Below are positions 9,900-19,335 of a stretch of DNA of 64,000 nt, piece by piece. Numbering within the stretch: position 1 is the first letter of the stretch; each line of letters starts with the position of its first letter. Under the pieces are notes generated by a model that was not told the origin of the DNA, did no database searches, and saw only the letters and a program-made list of their open reading frames with translations. The position numbers and the translations under genes are program-made. Source of the DNA: Streptococcus sanguinis SK355 (lineage in GTDB: Bacteria > Bacillota > Bacilli > Lactobacillales > Streptococcaceae); assembly GCF_000212855.1 (NCBI RefSeq), contig NZ_GL890993.1, forward strand, positions 2,193,189-2,257,188, in the 5' to 3' direction.

Positions 9900-10592
9900 T
9901 TAAACCAACTCTTTCAGAAATTGAATCAGGGTTTCTGCCGAGCGTTTACCAGCTTCAAGAATAAATTCATCAAAAGTGACATTTGCATCATGGCTAGCTG
10001 TGTCGCTGATGGCTCGAATAACCATAAAAGGCAGACCGATCGAATGTGTAGCTTGAGCAATAGCTGCGCCTTCCATCTCAACAGCCAGGACATCTGGAAA
10101 ATGCTCCTTGATGCGGTCAATCTTGTCTTGACCAGCAACAAAGCTGTCACCTGTCGCAACCAAACCTACTCTGGCCTTTTGATGGGTCTTTTCCAAAATT
10201 TTCTTCATTTCAGCAACCAGATAGCGGCTCGCTTCAAAATAAAGCGGCTGCCGCGCCATCTGACCGTAGTCATAGCCAAAGGCCGTCACGTCCACATCAT
10301 GGTAGACCAGACGATCTGCGACCACCACATCGCCGATAGCCAAACCTTCTGCCACTGCTCCAGCTGAGCCTGTATTAATCACGGCTGTAACCTTGAAGTC
10401 ATTGACCAAAACAGCCACACTCATAGCGGACATAACCTTGCCAATCCCGCTTTCGACCAACACCACTTCATGGTAGCCAATAGAGCCCGTATGATAGACA
10501 TGGCCCAAACGCAGGTGCTTCTGCGGGTTTTCTAAATGCTCCAGCAGAATCTTCAACTCCTCAGGCATGGCTGCGATAATTCCAATTTTCAT
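9900..10592 (-). CDS. mtnN: 5'-methylthioadenosine/S-adenosylhomocysteine nucleosidase
   Basis: The 230-residue enzyme cleaves S-adenosylhomocysteine and methylthioadenosine in the activated methyl cycle, and so feeds S-ribosylhomocysteine to LuxS. Visible family residues are the catalytic Glu12 in MPEEL, the VEMEGAA segment that binds ribose, and the catalytic Asp of RAISDTA near residue 197. A longer frame begins at a TTG at 10604, but GAGG sits inside that extension seven bases before the ATG at 10592, so 10592 is chosen. It is in the conserved streptococcal order glmU-nudF-macP-mtnN. Confidence 0.95.
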   Translation of the reverse strand: MKIGIIAAMPEELKILLEHLENPQKHLRLGHVYHTGSIGYHEVVLVESGIGKVMSAMSVAVLVNDFKVTAVINTGSAGAVAEGLAIGDVVVADRLVYHDVDVTAFGYDYGQMARQPLYFEASRYLVAEMKKILEKTHQKARVGLVATGDSFVAGQDKIDRIKEHFPDVLAVEMEGAAIAQATHSIGLPFMVIRAISDTASHDANVTFDEFILEAGKRSAETLIQFLKELV

Positions 10593-10668
10593 ATAATACC
10601 TCAAATCATCTGATGAAAAAGAAGCTTAGACAGACTAGGCTTCATTTTAAGTGCAATAGAGCAGTTTT

Positions 10669-11091
10669 TTAAGGCCACCAAATAATAGCAGCAATCAAAC
10701 CAATCAGCAGGATAACTACCCAAAGGAGAATCTTATTGAGTTTGGCTTGAAAGAGGCTTCGCTTCTGATTTTCAATCCGACGGCTCTTAGTCACGGTCGG
10801 ATCTACCTCAATGTGCAGAGTCTCATCCGTAAACTCCTCTTGGTTTTGAGCAGTCTGATAACCAAAACGACTCTGATTCTGCTGAGACCGAGCTTCTTCA
10901 TAACCAAAGCGGTTTTGAGGGCTTTGATAACCAAACTGAGTATCCTGTCGGCTGGACTGCTGCGAGCTAAAGGAGCTTCTGCCAGTTGAAAGAATCTTGG
11001 TTTCCTCGTCATCCATGAGAGGCGGCCCCGAAATATCCTCACCGCGGTTAGCCCGCTCAATGATTTCATCTGTTAATAAAGCTTTTCCCAT
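10669..11091 (-). CDS. macP: Cell-wall synthase accessory phosphoprotein MacP
   Basis: The 140-residue protein starts with the conserved [20 protein letters not shown] segment and a DDEETKIL block. A Gln/Ser-rich low-complexity middle with repeated FGY units (about 40-95) follows, and then a single membrane helix at the carboxyl end (about 120-137). In Streptococcus pneumoniae MacP is an StkP substrate that activates PBP2a. The threonine of TKIL and nearby serines are candidate phosphosites by analogy only. It sits 13 bases after nudF and before mtnN, as in other streptococci. The cytosolic part is short of recognisable fold, so the call rests on the amino-terminal motif, topology and neighbours. 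Confidence 0.88.
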   Translation of the reverse strand: MGKALLTDEIIERANRGEDISGPPLMDDEETKILSTGRSSFSSQQSSRQDTQFGYQSPQNRFGYEEARSQQNQSRFGYQTAQNQEEFTDETLHIEVDPTVTKSRRIENQKRSLFQAKLNKILLWVVILLIGLIAAIIWWP

Positions 11092-11103
11092 TGATCTACG
11101 TTC

Positions 11104-11655
11104 CTATTTATTCAGATTTTTTTGTTCCCAGTACTGAAGGGCCATGATGGTCTTGGCATCACAGATATCACCGTTTTGCAGCAACTGATGTGCCTCCTCC
11201 AGACTGACTTCAAAAAGTTCCAATGTTTCATCCTCGTCTTGGGGACGAGGGTTTTCGACCTTTGTCAAATGACTGGCGCTGTAGAGCTTGATTTTCTCAT
11301 TGCAAAAACCGATGGCAGAGTAGAAATCATAGACCAACTCCAACTGTCCTGTGTAGCCGGTCTCTTCTTCTAATTCTCGGAGGGCAGCCGCTTGGGGATT
11401 TGCATTCTCTCCTAGCTCAAGCTTGCCAGCTGGAATCTCGTAAGAAGTCGCTTCAATCGCCTTGCGGTACTGCTTGACTAGAATCATCTTGTTTTCCGGT
11501 GTAATAGCAATCACAGCCACCGCACCATTATGAAAAATCAAATCCCGTTGAGCTTGCCCCTTACCCTCTGGCAGCTCTACCTGGTCCTGAACCACTTTAA
11601 AAATCGGTCCCTGATAAATTTCCGTCCGTTGGACGGTTTTTTCTTCAAATTCCAT
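11104..11655 (-). CDS. nudF: NUDIX hydrolase, ADP-ribose pyrophosphatase type
   Basis: This 183-residue protein has a Nudix box running from Gly77 (AGKLELGE) to RELEEETGY (93-101). It coordinates Mg2+ for hydrolysis of nucleoside diphosphates such as ADP-ribose. The spacing between the first Glu (83) and the RE pair is two residues longer than in the textbook motif, an apparent small insertion (NANPQAAAL). The amino-terminal QGPIFKV and the HNGAV strand are typical of the NudF branch. It lies eight bases after glmU and 12 before macP. The natural substrate cannot be fixed from sequence. Confidence 0.9.
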   Translation of the reverse strand: MEFEEKTVQRTEIYQGPIFKVVQDQVELPEGKGQAQRDLIFHNGAVAVIAITPENKMILVKQYRKAIEATSYEIPAGKLELGENANPQAAALRELEEETGYTGQLELVYDFYSAIGFCNEKIKLYSASHLTKVENPRPQDEDETLELFEVSLEEAHQLLQNGDICDAKTIMALQYWEQKNLNK

Positions 11656-11663
11656 GACTGAAC

Positions 11664-13046
<1,383 letters not shown>

Positions 13047-13153
13047 TTATCTCTTTTCTGTAGGATATCACCTTTATTATATCACTAAAAGGTAATTTTT
13101 AAAAATTAAAATCAAGATACCAGAGAAAATGCTACAATAAAAGCCTTTCGCAC

Positions 13154-13182
13154 AAAAAAATCAGCCTTTAAACAGCTGATTT
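13154..13182 (-). terminator. Terminator overlapping a gene end
   Basis: On the minus strand AATCAGC pairs with GCTGATT, followed by TTTTT. The left arm lies inside the last codons of the gene at 13168-13962, separating it from glmU downstream. Confidence 0.75.
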
Positions 13183-13962
13183 TGCTTCTTTTTCTTTGAT
13201 TTTCTTTGGAAGATGAACTTTAGCCTTGCCATAGTCCTTGAAGACAGCACGCTGCTTGAAGTAAATCAATTCTCCATCTAAAGCTGTATCTTCGTCCAAA
13301 TCCATAGTCATATCAATAGAGCGGATGGTCCGTGTCTTAGGGTCAACCACAAAGGCAACCTTACACTTCTCTATATCGATAGTCGTATCATAATGCTCAT
13401 CATTATAAGCATAGTAGAAGGCATCGATAAGGTCATAGGCCAAATCACCTTCTGCTGTCACTGAAAACTCATAGCCGCCTTCCACTTTTTTCTTAGTCAG
13501 TTCTGACTCATTATCTACCATGACCTTCAGCAAAGCCTTAAAGGAGGACATGCCCGAATAACCATTTATATGTTTCCGGGAGTCGGTGTCATCAATGGTC
13601 TCAAAGCCGTCTTTTTCTTCCAAGTACATCCGATCTTCGCTGAAATAATGGGTCAGTTCTTGATCATCATAGGTTTCGTAAAGCTTGGCTAAATAAGGTG
13701 AATCTGAAACAGTCAGCTGTTTAACGGTCTCAGCTTTTCTTTTTTTGTAGCCTTCTAGATAGGTCGACTCAGACAGTCGATCCATGTAGAAACTATCATG
13801 ATCGAATTTTTTCAAGGATGCATCCACTACAGCAGACAGCTTAAAGCGGGACTCGATTGCTTCCGCTATGCCTCCAGGTTTAAAGTAAGTATAGAGAAAG
13901 GTTCCGCCAATCAGTACAAAGCAGACACAGCCGTAAATGATAAAAAAATGAACCTTCTTCAA
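13168..13962 (-). CDS. Membrane-anchored protein of unknown function
   Basis: I do not recognise the family. The product of about 264 residues has a short positive start, one hydrophobic segment (about residues 6-24) and a long soluble, probably extracellular, part rich in Asp, Glu, Lys and Tyr. Its last third (VAFVVDPKTRTIRSIDMTMDL) reads as beta strands. There is no lipobox cysteine at the segment's end. AGGAGG lies seven bases before a TTG codon at 13962, better spaced than the TTG at 13968, so a TTG start at 13962 is chosen. It is downstream of a PadR regulator in the same direction but about 200 bases away, so co-regulation is possible but not shown. Confidence 0.7.
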   Translation of the reverse strand: MKKVHFFIIYGCVCFVLIGGTFLYTYFKPGGIAEAIESRFKLSAVVDASLKKFDHDSFYMDRLSESTYLEGYKKRKAETVKQLTVSDSPYLAKLYETYDDQELTHYFSEDRMYLEEKDGFETIDDTDSRKHINGYSGMSSFKALLKVMVDNESELTKKKVEGGYEFSVTAEGDLAYDLIDAFYYAYNDEHYDTTIDIEKCKVAFVVDPKTRTIRSIDMTMDLDEDTALDGELIYFKQRAVFKDYGKAKVHLPKKIKEKEAKSAV

Positions 13963-14028
13963 AATCAATCCTCCTAGAAGCCTTCTGTCATTTTATAGCT
14001 TATATTATAAGCTTTTTTAGACCTATTT

Positions 14029-14175
14029 TCAATCTTTTTCAGAAACGGTCTTTGAAAGACTGTAGAGGAGAAATGCTAATTGGTTTTTCAAACTCTCAAT
14101 GTCATTGCCAAATGTATCAACAAGGCATGTATCCGCTGCTTTTTGAATACTTAGTATCTCAGCCCTCTTTCTCAT
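14029..14175 (-). CDS. Possible small protein overlapping the padR end
   Basis: A 48-codon frame starts at an ATG (14175) inside the last codons of the PadR gene and overlaps it by 17 bases. It encodes MRKRAEILSIQKAA, then an amphipathic stretch ending FLLYSLSKTVSEKD. No strong ribosome site is visible, so it would depend on coupling to padR translation. It fills most of the gap before the next gene. It may equally be a chance frame; no family is recognised. Confidence 0.25.
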   Translation of the reverse strand: MRKRAEILSIQKAADTCLVDTFGNDIESLKNQLAFLLYSLSKTVSEKD

Positions 14176-14785
14176 TTTCAGCCAACTGCTGGCGAAGCTT
14201 GCTAAACCAGTTCAACTGAAAGCGAGCCGAATCCAGCCCAAATTCCAGCGTCTTCATCTCAAAATAGCCAATCTGGGAAATACTTTCAGCTAAATCAGCC
14301 GCCTGACTGGTCTCTATAAGCTCTGTAGCCAGGTGGCTGTTCTGCTCTAGATAGGCTTTTACCTTTTCCTGCTCCTCTGTATAACGAATCGCGTCTTTGA
14401 CAGCTTCAAACTCTTGGACTTCAACTTCCAGCCCCTCAATGGTCAAATCCAGCATGTGAAGCTGCTCTTTCTTAGGAATATAACCCATAAAAAGGAATTT
14501 CCCCAAGTCCATATTCTTGTTCTTGCTCATGTCGATAGGCGTTTTAAGCCACTCCAAAAACAAGATTCGTCCCGAAGCGGTAATGGCATATTCCTTCTTC
14601 ATTTTTCCTTTTTCTACATACTCCGAATAAGTCACCGCCCCTTGCTGGGACAGTTTTTTTAAGGCTGCTTGGATACTTCCTAGACTGTCGCTGCACATAG
14701 AGCTGAAATTTTGCCGCATCACCTGACGAATTTCATAAACTGTAAAATACTTTATCATGAGTAAGCCTAAAATTAATTTGTCCAT
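14159..14785 (-). CDS. PadR family transcriptional regulator
   Basis: The 208-residue protein has an amino-terminal winged helix (LGLLMIKYFTVYEI, then SLGSIQAALKKLSQQGAVTY, with the wing around EKGKMKKEYAIT). A carboxyl-terminal helical Vir-like dimerisation domain (about 90-200) follows, as in long PadR proteins. PadR regulators usually repress a nearby stress or efflux gene and bind small aromatic or antimicrobial ligands. No transporter lies beside it, and the membrane protein downstream is the nearest candidate target. GAGGAGAA precedes the ATG. The ligand cannot be inferred. Confidence 0.88.
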   Translation of the reverse strand: MDKLILGLLMIKYFTVYEIRQVMRQNFSSMCSDSLGSIQAALKKLSQQGAVTYSEYVEKGKMKKEYAITASGRILFLEWLKTPIDMSKNKNMDLGKFLFMGYIPKKEQLHMLDLTIEGLEVEVQEFEAVKDAIRYTEEQEKVKAYLEQNSHLATELIETSQAADLAESISQIGYFEMKTLEFGLDSARFQLNWFSKLRQQLAENEKEG

Positions 14786-14879
14786 TTCTCCTCCATATCA
14801 CGATTTCTTTATATACCTAATAGTAACATTTCTGCTTCGATTTATCAAGGGCAAACAAAAAGCCTATTCAAAAATAGAC

Positions 14880-15329
14880 TTAAGCTTGATCCAGCGGATA
14901 GACCTTGCGAAATTCTTCTAGGACGACACCCGTTTCTTGGGAAAATTCCAAACCGGCTTCCGCCAGACACTCCGTGAAAAATTCCTGATGGACTTGCTGC
15001 CAGTAGGCCAAGGATTTGTCTCCTTCTCCTTCCTTAAAGGCGTGTTCGGCTGAAACCTCATTAAAAGGCAGCACAGAGACTTTGGTGATTTCAATGATAC
15101 AGACTGCCCTATCTTGACTGTCTAAAATGACATCAAAACTTCCTGCCTGCGGCAAGGGCTCATTTTCAAGCTTATAGAGCTCATAGGCCGAAGCAGTCGC
15201 TGTCTTTTCACCACGAAGCACTAAGTCAGCCAGTTGGTCTGCTTGAACACCGAAGACCCAAGCGTCAATTTCGTCGCCAATCGCTGGATTGATTTTCTTG
15301 TAGGCCTGCCACATTTCTTTTGGGGTCAT
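14880..15329 (-). CDS. ASCH domain protein
   Basis: The 149-residue protein contains an ASCH fold. It has an amino-terminal helix MTPKEMWQAYKKINP, then VLRGEKTATASAYELY, GSFDVILDSQDRAVCIIEITKVSVLPFNEV and a helical end with YWQQVHQEFF. ASCH proteins bind RNA or nucleosides, and some hydrolyse N4-acylcytidines; the exact role here is unknown. A longer frame reaches 15392, but AGGAG at 15335-15339 lies five bases before the ATG at 15329 and two before the ATG at 15332, so 15329 is chosen. It stands alone between padR and a divergent membrane-protein gene. Confidence 0.85.
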   Translation of the reverse strand: MTPKEMWQAYKKINPAIGDEIDAWVFGVQADQLADLVLRGEKTATASAYELYKLENEPLPQAGSFDVILDSQDRAVCIIEITKVSVLPFNEVSAEHAFKEGEGDKSLAYWQQVHQEFFTECLAEAGLEFSQETGVVLEEFRKVYPLDQA

Positions 15330-15510
15330 CATTTCTCCTGTCTTTCTCATTATAAAAATTTCTATACTAGTCCGTATCTTTATCAAAGCCAATAAAGAAA
15401 GCCGCCTCTAAAAAACTCTTGATGAATTATCTCTATTCAAAATCCATAAAGTCATCATCCCCTTACATAGAAAGCAGACACCATTTTATAGCCTCTAGGC
15501 ATTTCGAGAC

Positions 15511-15539
15511 TTGCTTCCGTAACAAACCTTTGGTAAAAT
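15511..15539 (+). promoter_or_regulatory. Promoter of the membrane-protein gene at 15570
   Basis: TTGCTT (15511-15516) and TAAAAT (15534-15539) are separated by 17 bases and lie 31 bases before the start codon, with an AAGGAGG ribosome site between. Confidence 0.6.
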
Positions 15540-15569
15540 GTTAGCAACACAAGTCTAAAGGAGGCGCTT

Positions 15570-16259
15570 ATGACTCAAAAAACGATCCGTCGCTGGGCTC
15601 CCTGGTCTATTTTAGGAAGCTGGCTGATTTATGTTGCAGATATATTGATTGCTATCTCTGACGGTTTTGGAAAGGGATTTTGGCAGCACATGCCTGATTT
15701 AGCAGCTTGGAAAGTTGATTTTGCAGGCTATGCCTTACTTCTTTTCCCGCTTTTAGGAATGGGCGTCTATATCCTCTCTATCGGGCTGAGACAAAAATGG
15801 CTAGGAATAGTAGGAGCTTGGATTCTCATGACTGTCTGTGTTTTCCTCCACACCAGCTATTTCTATTTTGCCGCCACTTCGCGGCTGTATGCCCATAATC
15901 CCTCTGCCGATATTGCAAAATTACTAGAAAGCTTTTCAATAGTGAAAAATAACTTTCTGCTTATTTATTTCGTACTTATGGCTGTACTTCTCCTATTTAT
16001 TGTTATCCTCGTTTTGAGTAAGAAAACGGCTTACCCGCGCTGGTTTGCCCTAACAACTCCCTTAACAGGAATTCTCCTTAGTCGGCTACTCAGCGCTATT
16101 GCACCAGCCCTTCGTGAAATGCTTTCTCCTATTCTCATTCCCGCCTTTTGGTTTGCTTCAATGATAACAATAGCCATGATTTTTGCCCTAAAGGACAAAA
16201 ACTTTACCAACAAGGAAGCAAGTAGCTGTCCTGAAAATTCAGTTCTCCATTTTCCTTAG
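15570..16259 (+). CDS. Multi-pass membrane protein of unknown function
   Basis: The 229-residue protein has about six hydrophobic segments: near residues 12-32, 50-70, 77-100, 127-150, 158-176 and 188-205. The cytosolic carboxyl tail is charged. Length and topology resemble the DUF6796 group of uncharacterised integral membrane proteins, but I hold that assignment loosely. AAGGAGGCGCTT gives a strong ribosome site. The gene is convergent with the GNAT operon, and its last 55 or so bases overlap the small frame at 16204-16344 on the other strand. Confidence 0.75.
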   Translation: MTQKTIRRWAPWSILGSWLIYVADILIAISDGFGKGFWQHMPDLAAWKVDFAGYALLLFPLLGMGVYILSIGLRQKWLGIVGAWILMTVCVFLHTSYFYFAATSRLYAHNPSADIAKLLESFSIVKNNFLLIYFVLMAVLLLFIVILVLSKKTAYPRWFALTTPLTGILLSRLLSAIAPALREMLSPILIPAFWFASMITIAMIFALKDKNFTNKEASSCPENSVLHFP

Positions 16260-16344
16260 CATACAAACAGAAATCATCATCTAGCTCTTCCGATTTTACA
16301 GCCTCAATGATGTCTTTTAAGAAATAGGTTTGGTTTTTCTTCAT
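16204..16344 (-). CDS. Small protein translationally coupled to the GNAT gene
   Basis: A 46-codon frame begins with an ATG that shares ATGA with the stop of the acetyltransferase gene, the classic coupling arrangement. It encodes MKKNQTYFLKDIIEAVKSEE, then an acidic stretch and NFQDSYLLPCW. The composition looks protein-like (lysine-rich start, alternating helix). Its 3' end runs into the convergent gene on the plus strand. The same ATGA overlap joins the acetyltransferase to the phosphodiesterase upstream, so this may be the fifth gene of one operon. It could be a truncated version of a longer family member; the function is unknown. Confidence 0.5.
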   Translation of the reverse strand: MKKNQTYFLKDIIEAVKSEELDDDFCLYAKENGELNFQDSYLLPCW

Positions 16345-17084
16345 TGGTCAAAAGTCCCTTTCCATTCATAAGCCGGATAAGCTCCTAGGTACTGATAGCC
16401 CAAGCTTTCTGCGACCTTCTTGGAGGCTTCATTGTGCGCATCCCATAGAGGAAAGAGTGAGCGTTTTTGAGCTTCTAAAATCATCTGGGCACCCAAGATT
16501 TTGGCCAAGCCCTGTCTTTGGTAGGCTGGCTTGGTAGCAATTTCAATCTCAAGAGCTCCATGATAGACTAATCCTGTTGATACGCCAGCGATGATTTCCT
16601 CTCCTGAATAGAATAAAAAACCAAAGCCACCCGCCGCTTGAAAATGGTCAAAATCGGAAAAATCACCCTGCAAATCCTGAGACCAGGCTTCCTCAGCCAA
16701 ACGCTCATAACTCTCCCTATCAATCGGACAAAGGTAGTAGTTTGCAGGTAGCCTACGCTGCCATTTCTCCAAAGCCTCTGTGTCAAAGGCAACCTTGTCC
16801 GCAAAAGCATAGCGAGTAAACTGCTGCAGCTCACTCTGACTATCCAGAAACTCTTGCCAACTGCGCTCCTCGGAGATAATGACCTTGTCAGCTAAACTAT
16901 ATTTTTTGCTAAATTCCTGCCACAAATCCGGATCCACCTGACCAGCCGGAAAGATGAAATTTCCTAGTTGGTAAAGGCAGGATGTCTCAGGCGCATTCAT
17001 GAAGTACTGCCCTAGGCCAACATCCAAACCGTAAAGTACCATATTTTTGGTCCAGGATTGGAAAAAAGTATCCTTTGCTTTCAT
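16341..17084 (-). CDS. GNAT family N-acetyltransferase
   Basis: The 247-residue protein has a GNAT fold in its second half. IIAGVSTGLVYHGALEIEIATK is the beta4 region, and AYQRQGLAKILGAQMILEA (about 188-206) is the Q/RxxGxG/A acetyl-CoA loop. NEASKKVAESLGYQYLG is typical of the end. The first 120 residues form an extension seen in FR47/GNAT_acetyltran-like members. The substrate is unknown. The start ATG overlaps the phosphodiesterase stop as ATGA, and its own stop overlaps the next small frame in the same way. Confidence 0.87.
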   Translation of the reverse strand: MKAKDTFFQSWTKNMVLYGLDVGLGQYFMNAPETSCLYQLGNFIFPAGQVDPDLWQEFSKKYSLADKVIISEERSWQEFLDSQSELQQFTRYAFADKVAFDTEALEKWQRRLPANYYLCPIDRESYERLAEEAWSQDLQGDFSDFDHFQAAGGFGFLFYSGEEIIAGVSTGLVYHGALEIEIATKPAYQRQGLAKILGAQMILEAQKRSLFPLWDAHNEASKKVAESLGYQYLGAYPAYEWKGTFDQ

Positions 17085-18061
17085 TCTTTACCTTCTTTCA
17101 GATGCAGTTCATTGATTTTATTCGTCCAGATATAGCCGTCAAAGCCCTCTGGGATATCTTTTAGACTATGGATATGATCGAAACCTTCTGATAAATCGCT
17201 GCCGCCAGCTGTTAGCTCAACCCGTGTATTGACAGCTTCCATTCTTTCCATAAATTTGTTTGGCCAACCCCATAAGAATTTGGCATATTTCAAAGGAATG
17301 CGCAGCTCTGCATTTTTCATTTCCTCAGGGATATAGCCCGTAAAGCCCAATAATTCATATTGGATAAGAGCATTAAGCATGCGATTTTTGGACAAGAGCT
17401 TGAGGCTGCTGCTTTGACTGCGCAACCACTGAACGCCTTCCTCGCTTGCCCCGCAAACACTGAGTTTATTTAGCCTTTCGGGCGAGAGCGTTTTTAGTTT
17501 CTCCCACAAGACTTTATAGGTTTCTAATTTCCCGTCTTTGACCTCAATCACAAACTCCTTGTCGGGAAAGGACTCAAAAACCTCATCTATTGTGGGCATC
17601 TGACCGACTCCTTTTCCTCTAAAAGGATAGGTTTTTCCGCCATCAGCCGTATAACCGTAGCCAATATCCATCTTTTTGAGTTCAGCCATCGTGTAGTCCT
17701 GAATTTCTCCCTCAATGCCAGTTTTGAATTCCAAAGTTGCATCATGAAAAACTGCCAGTTGCTTGTCTTTGGACAATTTTACATCAAACTCCACTGCATC
17801 TGCTCCTAGGTCAAAAGCCGCCTGCATTGAAGAAATGGTGTTCTCAAGATAGGGATGTGTAGGAGGGTCAATCATGGCTGCCGTATTGCTGTCCCAGTCC
17901 GCTTTAGACTCATCAAAGGTCTGCGCAAGCCCTCGATGGGCTAGGATTTTATATTCCTTCCCATCTTTATTAGAAAAGAGGCTTGTATTGTTTAACCAGA
18001 TAAGAAATAGCAGGGCTAGACAAAACAGATAAATCTTCTTGCGTTTTTGCCATTTAAACAT
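17081..18061 (-). CDS. Membrane-anchored glycerophosphodiester phosphodiesterase
   Basis: The 326-residue protein has one amino-terminal membrane helix (about 10-27) and an external GDPD TIM barrel. Catalytic features visible are AHRG (about 41-44), ENTISSMQAAFDLGADAVEFDV with the metal-binding Glu/Asp pair, and FHDATL. Such enzymes split glycerophosphodiesters from lipid or teichoic-acid turnover into glycerol-3-phosphate and an alcohol. The single-helix form is shorter than the multi-pass GlpQ2-like forms. It lies ten bases after the SDR gene and overlaps the GNAT gene by four bases, so it is mid-operon. Confidence 0.92.
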   Translation of the reverse strand: MFKWQKRKKIYLFCLALLFLIWLNNTSLFSNKDGKEYKILAHRGLAQTFDESKADWDSNTAAMIDPPTHPYLENTISSMQAAFDLGADAVEFDVKLSKDKQLAVFHDATLEFKTGIEGEIQDYTMAELKKMDIGYGYTADGGKTYPFRGKGVGQMPTIDEVFESFPDKEFVIEVKDGKLETYKVLWEKLKTLSPERLNKLSVCGASEEGVQWLRSQSSSLKLLSKNRMLNALIQYELLGFTGYIPEEMKNAELRIPLKYAKFLWGWPNKFMERMEAVNTRVELTAGGSDLSEGFDHIHSLKDIPEGFDGYIWTNKINELHLKEGKE

Positions 18062-18070
18062 TTTATTTCC

Positions 18071-18769
18071 TTACTTCAAACTCCAGCCGCCGTCGATTTT
18101 GATAATTTCACCCTGCATAGCAGCTGCCTTACCACTAGCTAGAAAGAGGCTGACGTCTGCCACTTCCTGAGGATCCAGCCAACGCCTGATCGGCGTTTCC
18201 TCAGCAACCCAGTCTGCCAGTCCGCCTGGCTCAAAGTCGGTGGCAGTCATGGCTGTCTTGACTGCGCCTGGCGCCAGGCCAAATACTTGGATATTTTTAT
18301 CCGCATAGTCTAAGGCTATCTGCTTGGTCAGGCCAGCCAGAGCATGCTTAGAGGCTGTATAGGCAGCACCGCCACCGCCAGCCAGAAAGCTAGCAATCGA
18401 GCACATATTAATGATGATACCGGACTTTTTCTCCAGCATTTTCTGCAGGTAAAAGCGAGTGATTTTCATGGTAGCGGTCAGATTGAGCGCAAAAATCTGC
18501 TCCCAGTCCTCGTCGCTGGTCTCGTGCAGGGGACGATAGTCATCCAAGATACCTGCTGTATTGCAGAGAATGTCCACCTCAGGTAAGCTAGTAAAGAGCG
18601 GTGTCAAATCCCCTGTCAAATCCATCTTGACAAAACGAAGTTCATTGAGAAAGCCAGGATTTTCATCCTTGTCCACCCCATAAACCCGGTAGCCATTTTC
18701 CAAAAAGGTCAGAGCCTGAGCTCGGCCGATGCCAGAGCTAGCTCCCGTCACCAGTACTGTCTTAGTCAT
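18071..18769 (-). CDS. Short-chain dehydrogenase/reductase (3-oxoacyl-ACP reductase-like)
   Basis: The 232-residue classical SDR has the NAD(P) loop TGASSGIG (8-15), the NTAG motif, a catalytic Ser in CSIAS and YTASK with the catalytic Tyr and Lys. PGAVKTAM and IDGGWSLK at the end are typical. Asp in VDKDE after beta2 suggests NAD(H) preference, but this is weak. The annotation FabG is often given, yet the true fabG sits in a fatty-acid cluster in streptococci, so the substrate here is open. Its start overlaps the DUF2829 gene by eight bases. Confidence 0.88.
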   Translation of the reverse strand: MTKTVLVTGASSGIGRAQALTFLENGYRVYGVDKDENPGFLNELRFVKMDLTGDLTPLFTSLPEVDILCNTAGILDDYRPLHETSDEDWEQIFALNLTATMKITRFYLQKMLEKKSGIIINMCSIASFLAGGGGAAYTASKHALAGLTKQIALDYADKNIQVFGLAPGAVKTAMTATDFEPGGLADWVAEETPIRRWLDPQEVADVSLFLASGKAAAMQGEIIKIDGGWSLK

Positions 18770-18998
18770 TCACTTCCACCCAATCTGTCGCGAGGACATC
18801 ACAAGGAGTCGGACTCCACATGGAGAAGCCCTCACCTTCGCCTGAAACATTGATGAGGAAATAAGGTGTCACTTCAAGAGCCACCCCATTCTGCTCAATC
18901 GTATCAAAGAGCTGGACGTAGTTTTCTGCCCCACCCCAGCCTGTACGCACATATTTTTTCTTGGCCTTAAGGCCTGGTAAAATTTCTTCAAATGTCAT
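18762..18998 (-). CDS. DUF2829 / Thoeris anti-defence Tad2-like small protein
   Basis: The 78-residue protein matches the DUF2829 pattern: MTFEEILPGLKAKKKYVRTGW at the start, a middle strand pair, and MWSPTPCDVLATDWVEV at the end. Phage Tad2 proteins of this family bind and hide cyclic-nucleotide signals of Thoeris defence; many DUF2829 copies have no tested role. Here the gene heads a chromosomal operon with the SDR, phosphodiesterase and GNAT genes (overlaps or gaps of 10 bases or fewer) and has an AAGGAGAAAACC ribosome site. No phage genes are nearby, so it may be domesticated or serve another ligand. Confidence 0.85.
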   Translation of the reverse strand: MTFEEILPGLKAKKKYVRTGWGGAENYVQLFDTIEQNGVALEVTPYFLINVSGEGEGFSMWSPTPCDVLATDWVEVND

Positions 18999-18999
18999 G

Positions 19000-19335
19000 G
19001 TTTTCTCCTTTATCGTCTATAAACCTTGATTTGATAAGGTTTGTAAACCTCTGAAATGAGGTGGTTTTTAAATTTGTTCACCTTTTTGTGGACTCATAGA
19101 CCATTTATAGCTTTTTCGTAGTACGAAACGGCCTCTTTTCATTTAACCTTCTACATCTACGATTGTACGGATATTGTCGCTATCTTAAATGATTTTTTCA
19201 CACTCATAGTAGCCAAACTTTGCGAACATTGTTTTTTTGTTTTAAACTCCACCAGCGAATTTCAGCTACTCATCTTGTATCATGACTCCATTGATGATTG
19301 CTTTTAAAATTTTTTATAGCAAAAATAGTTCATTA
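19000..19335. other. Gene-poor gap with possible decayed coding sequence
   Basis: No intact gene is visible. The minus strand holds short broken frames (for example MFAKFGYYECEKII from about 19231, soon stopped, then a YYEKAINGL-like stretch) that look like a decayed gene but match nothing I know. A small hairpin (ACCTC/GAGGT near 19046-19062) precedes the DUF2829 gene. Confidence 0.4.
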
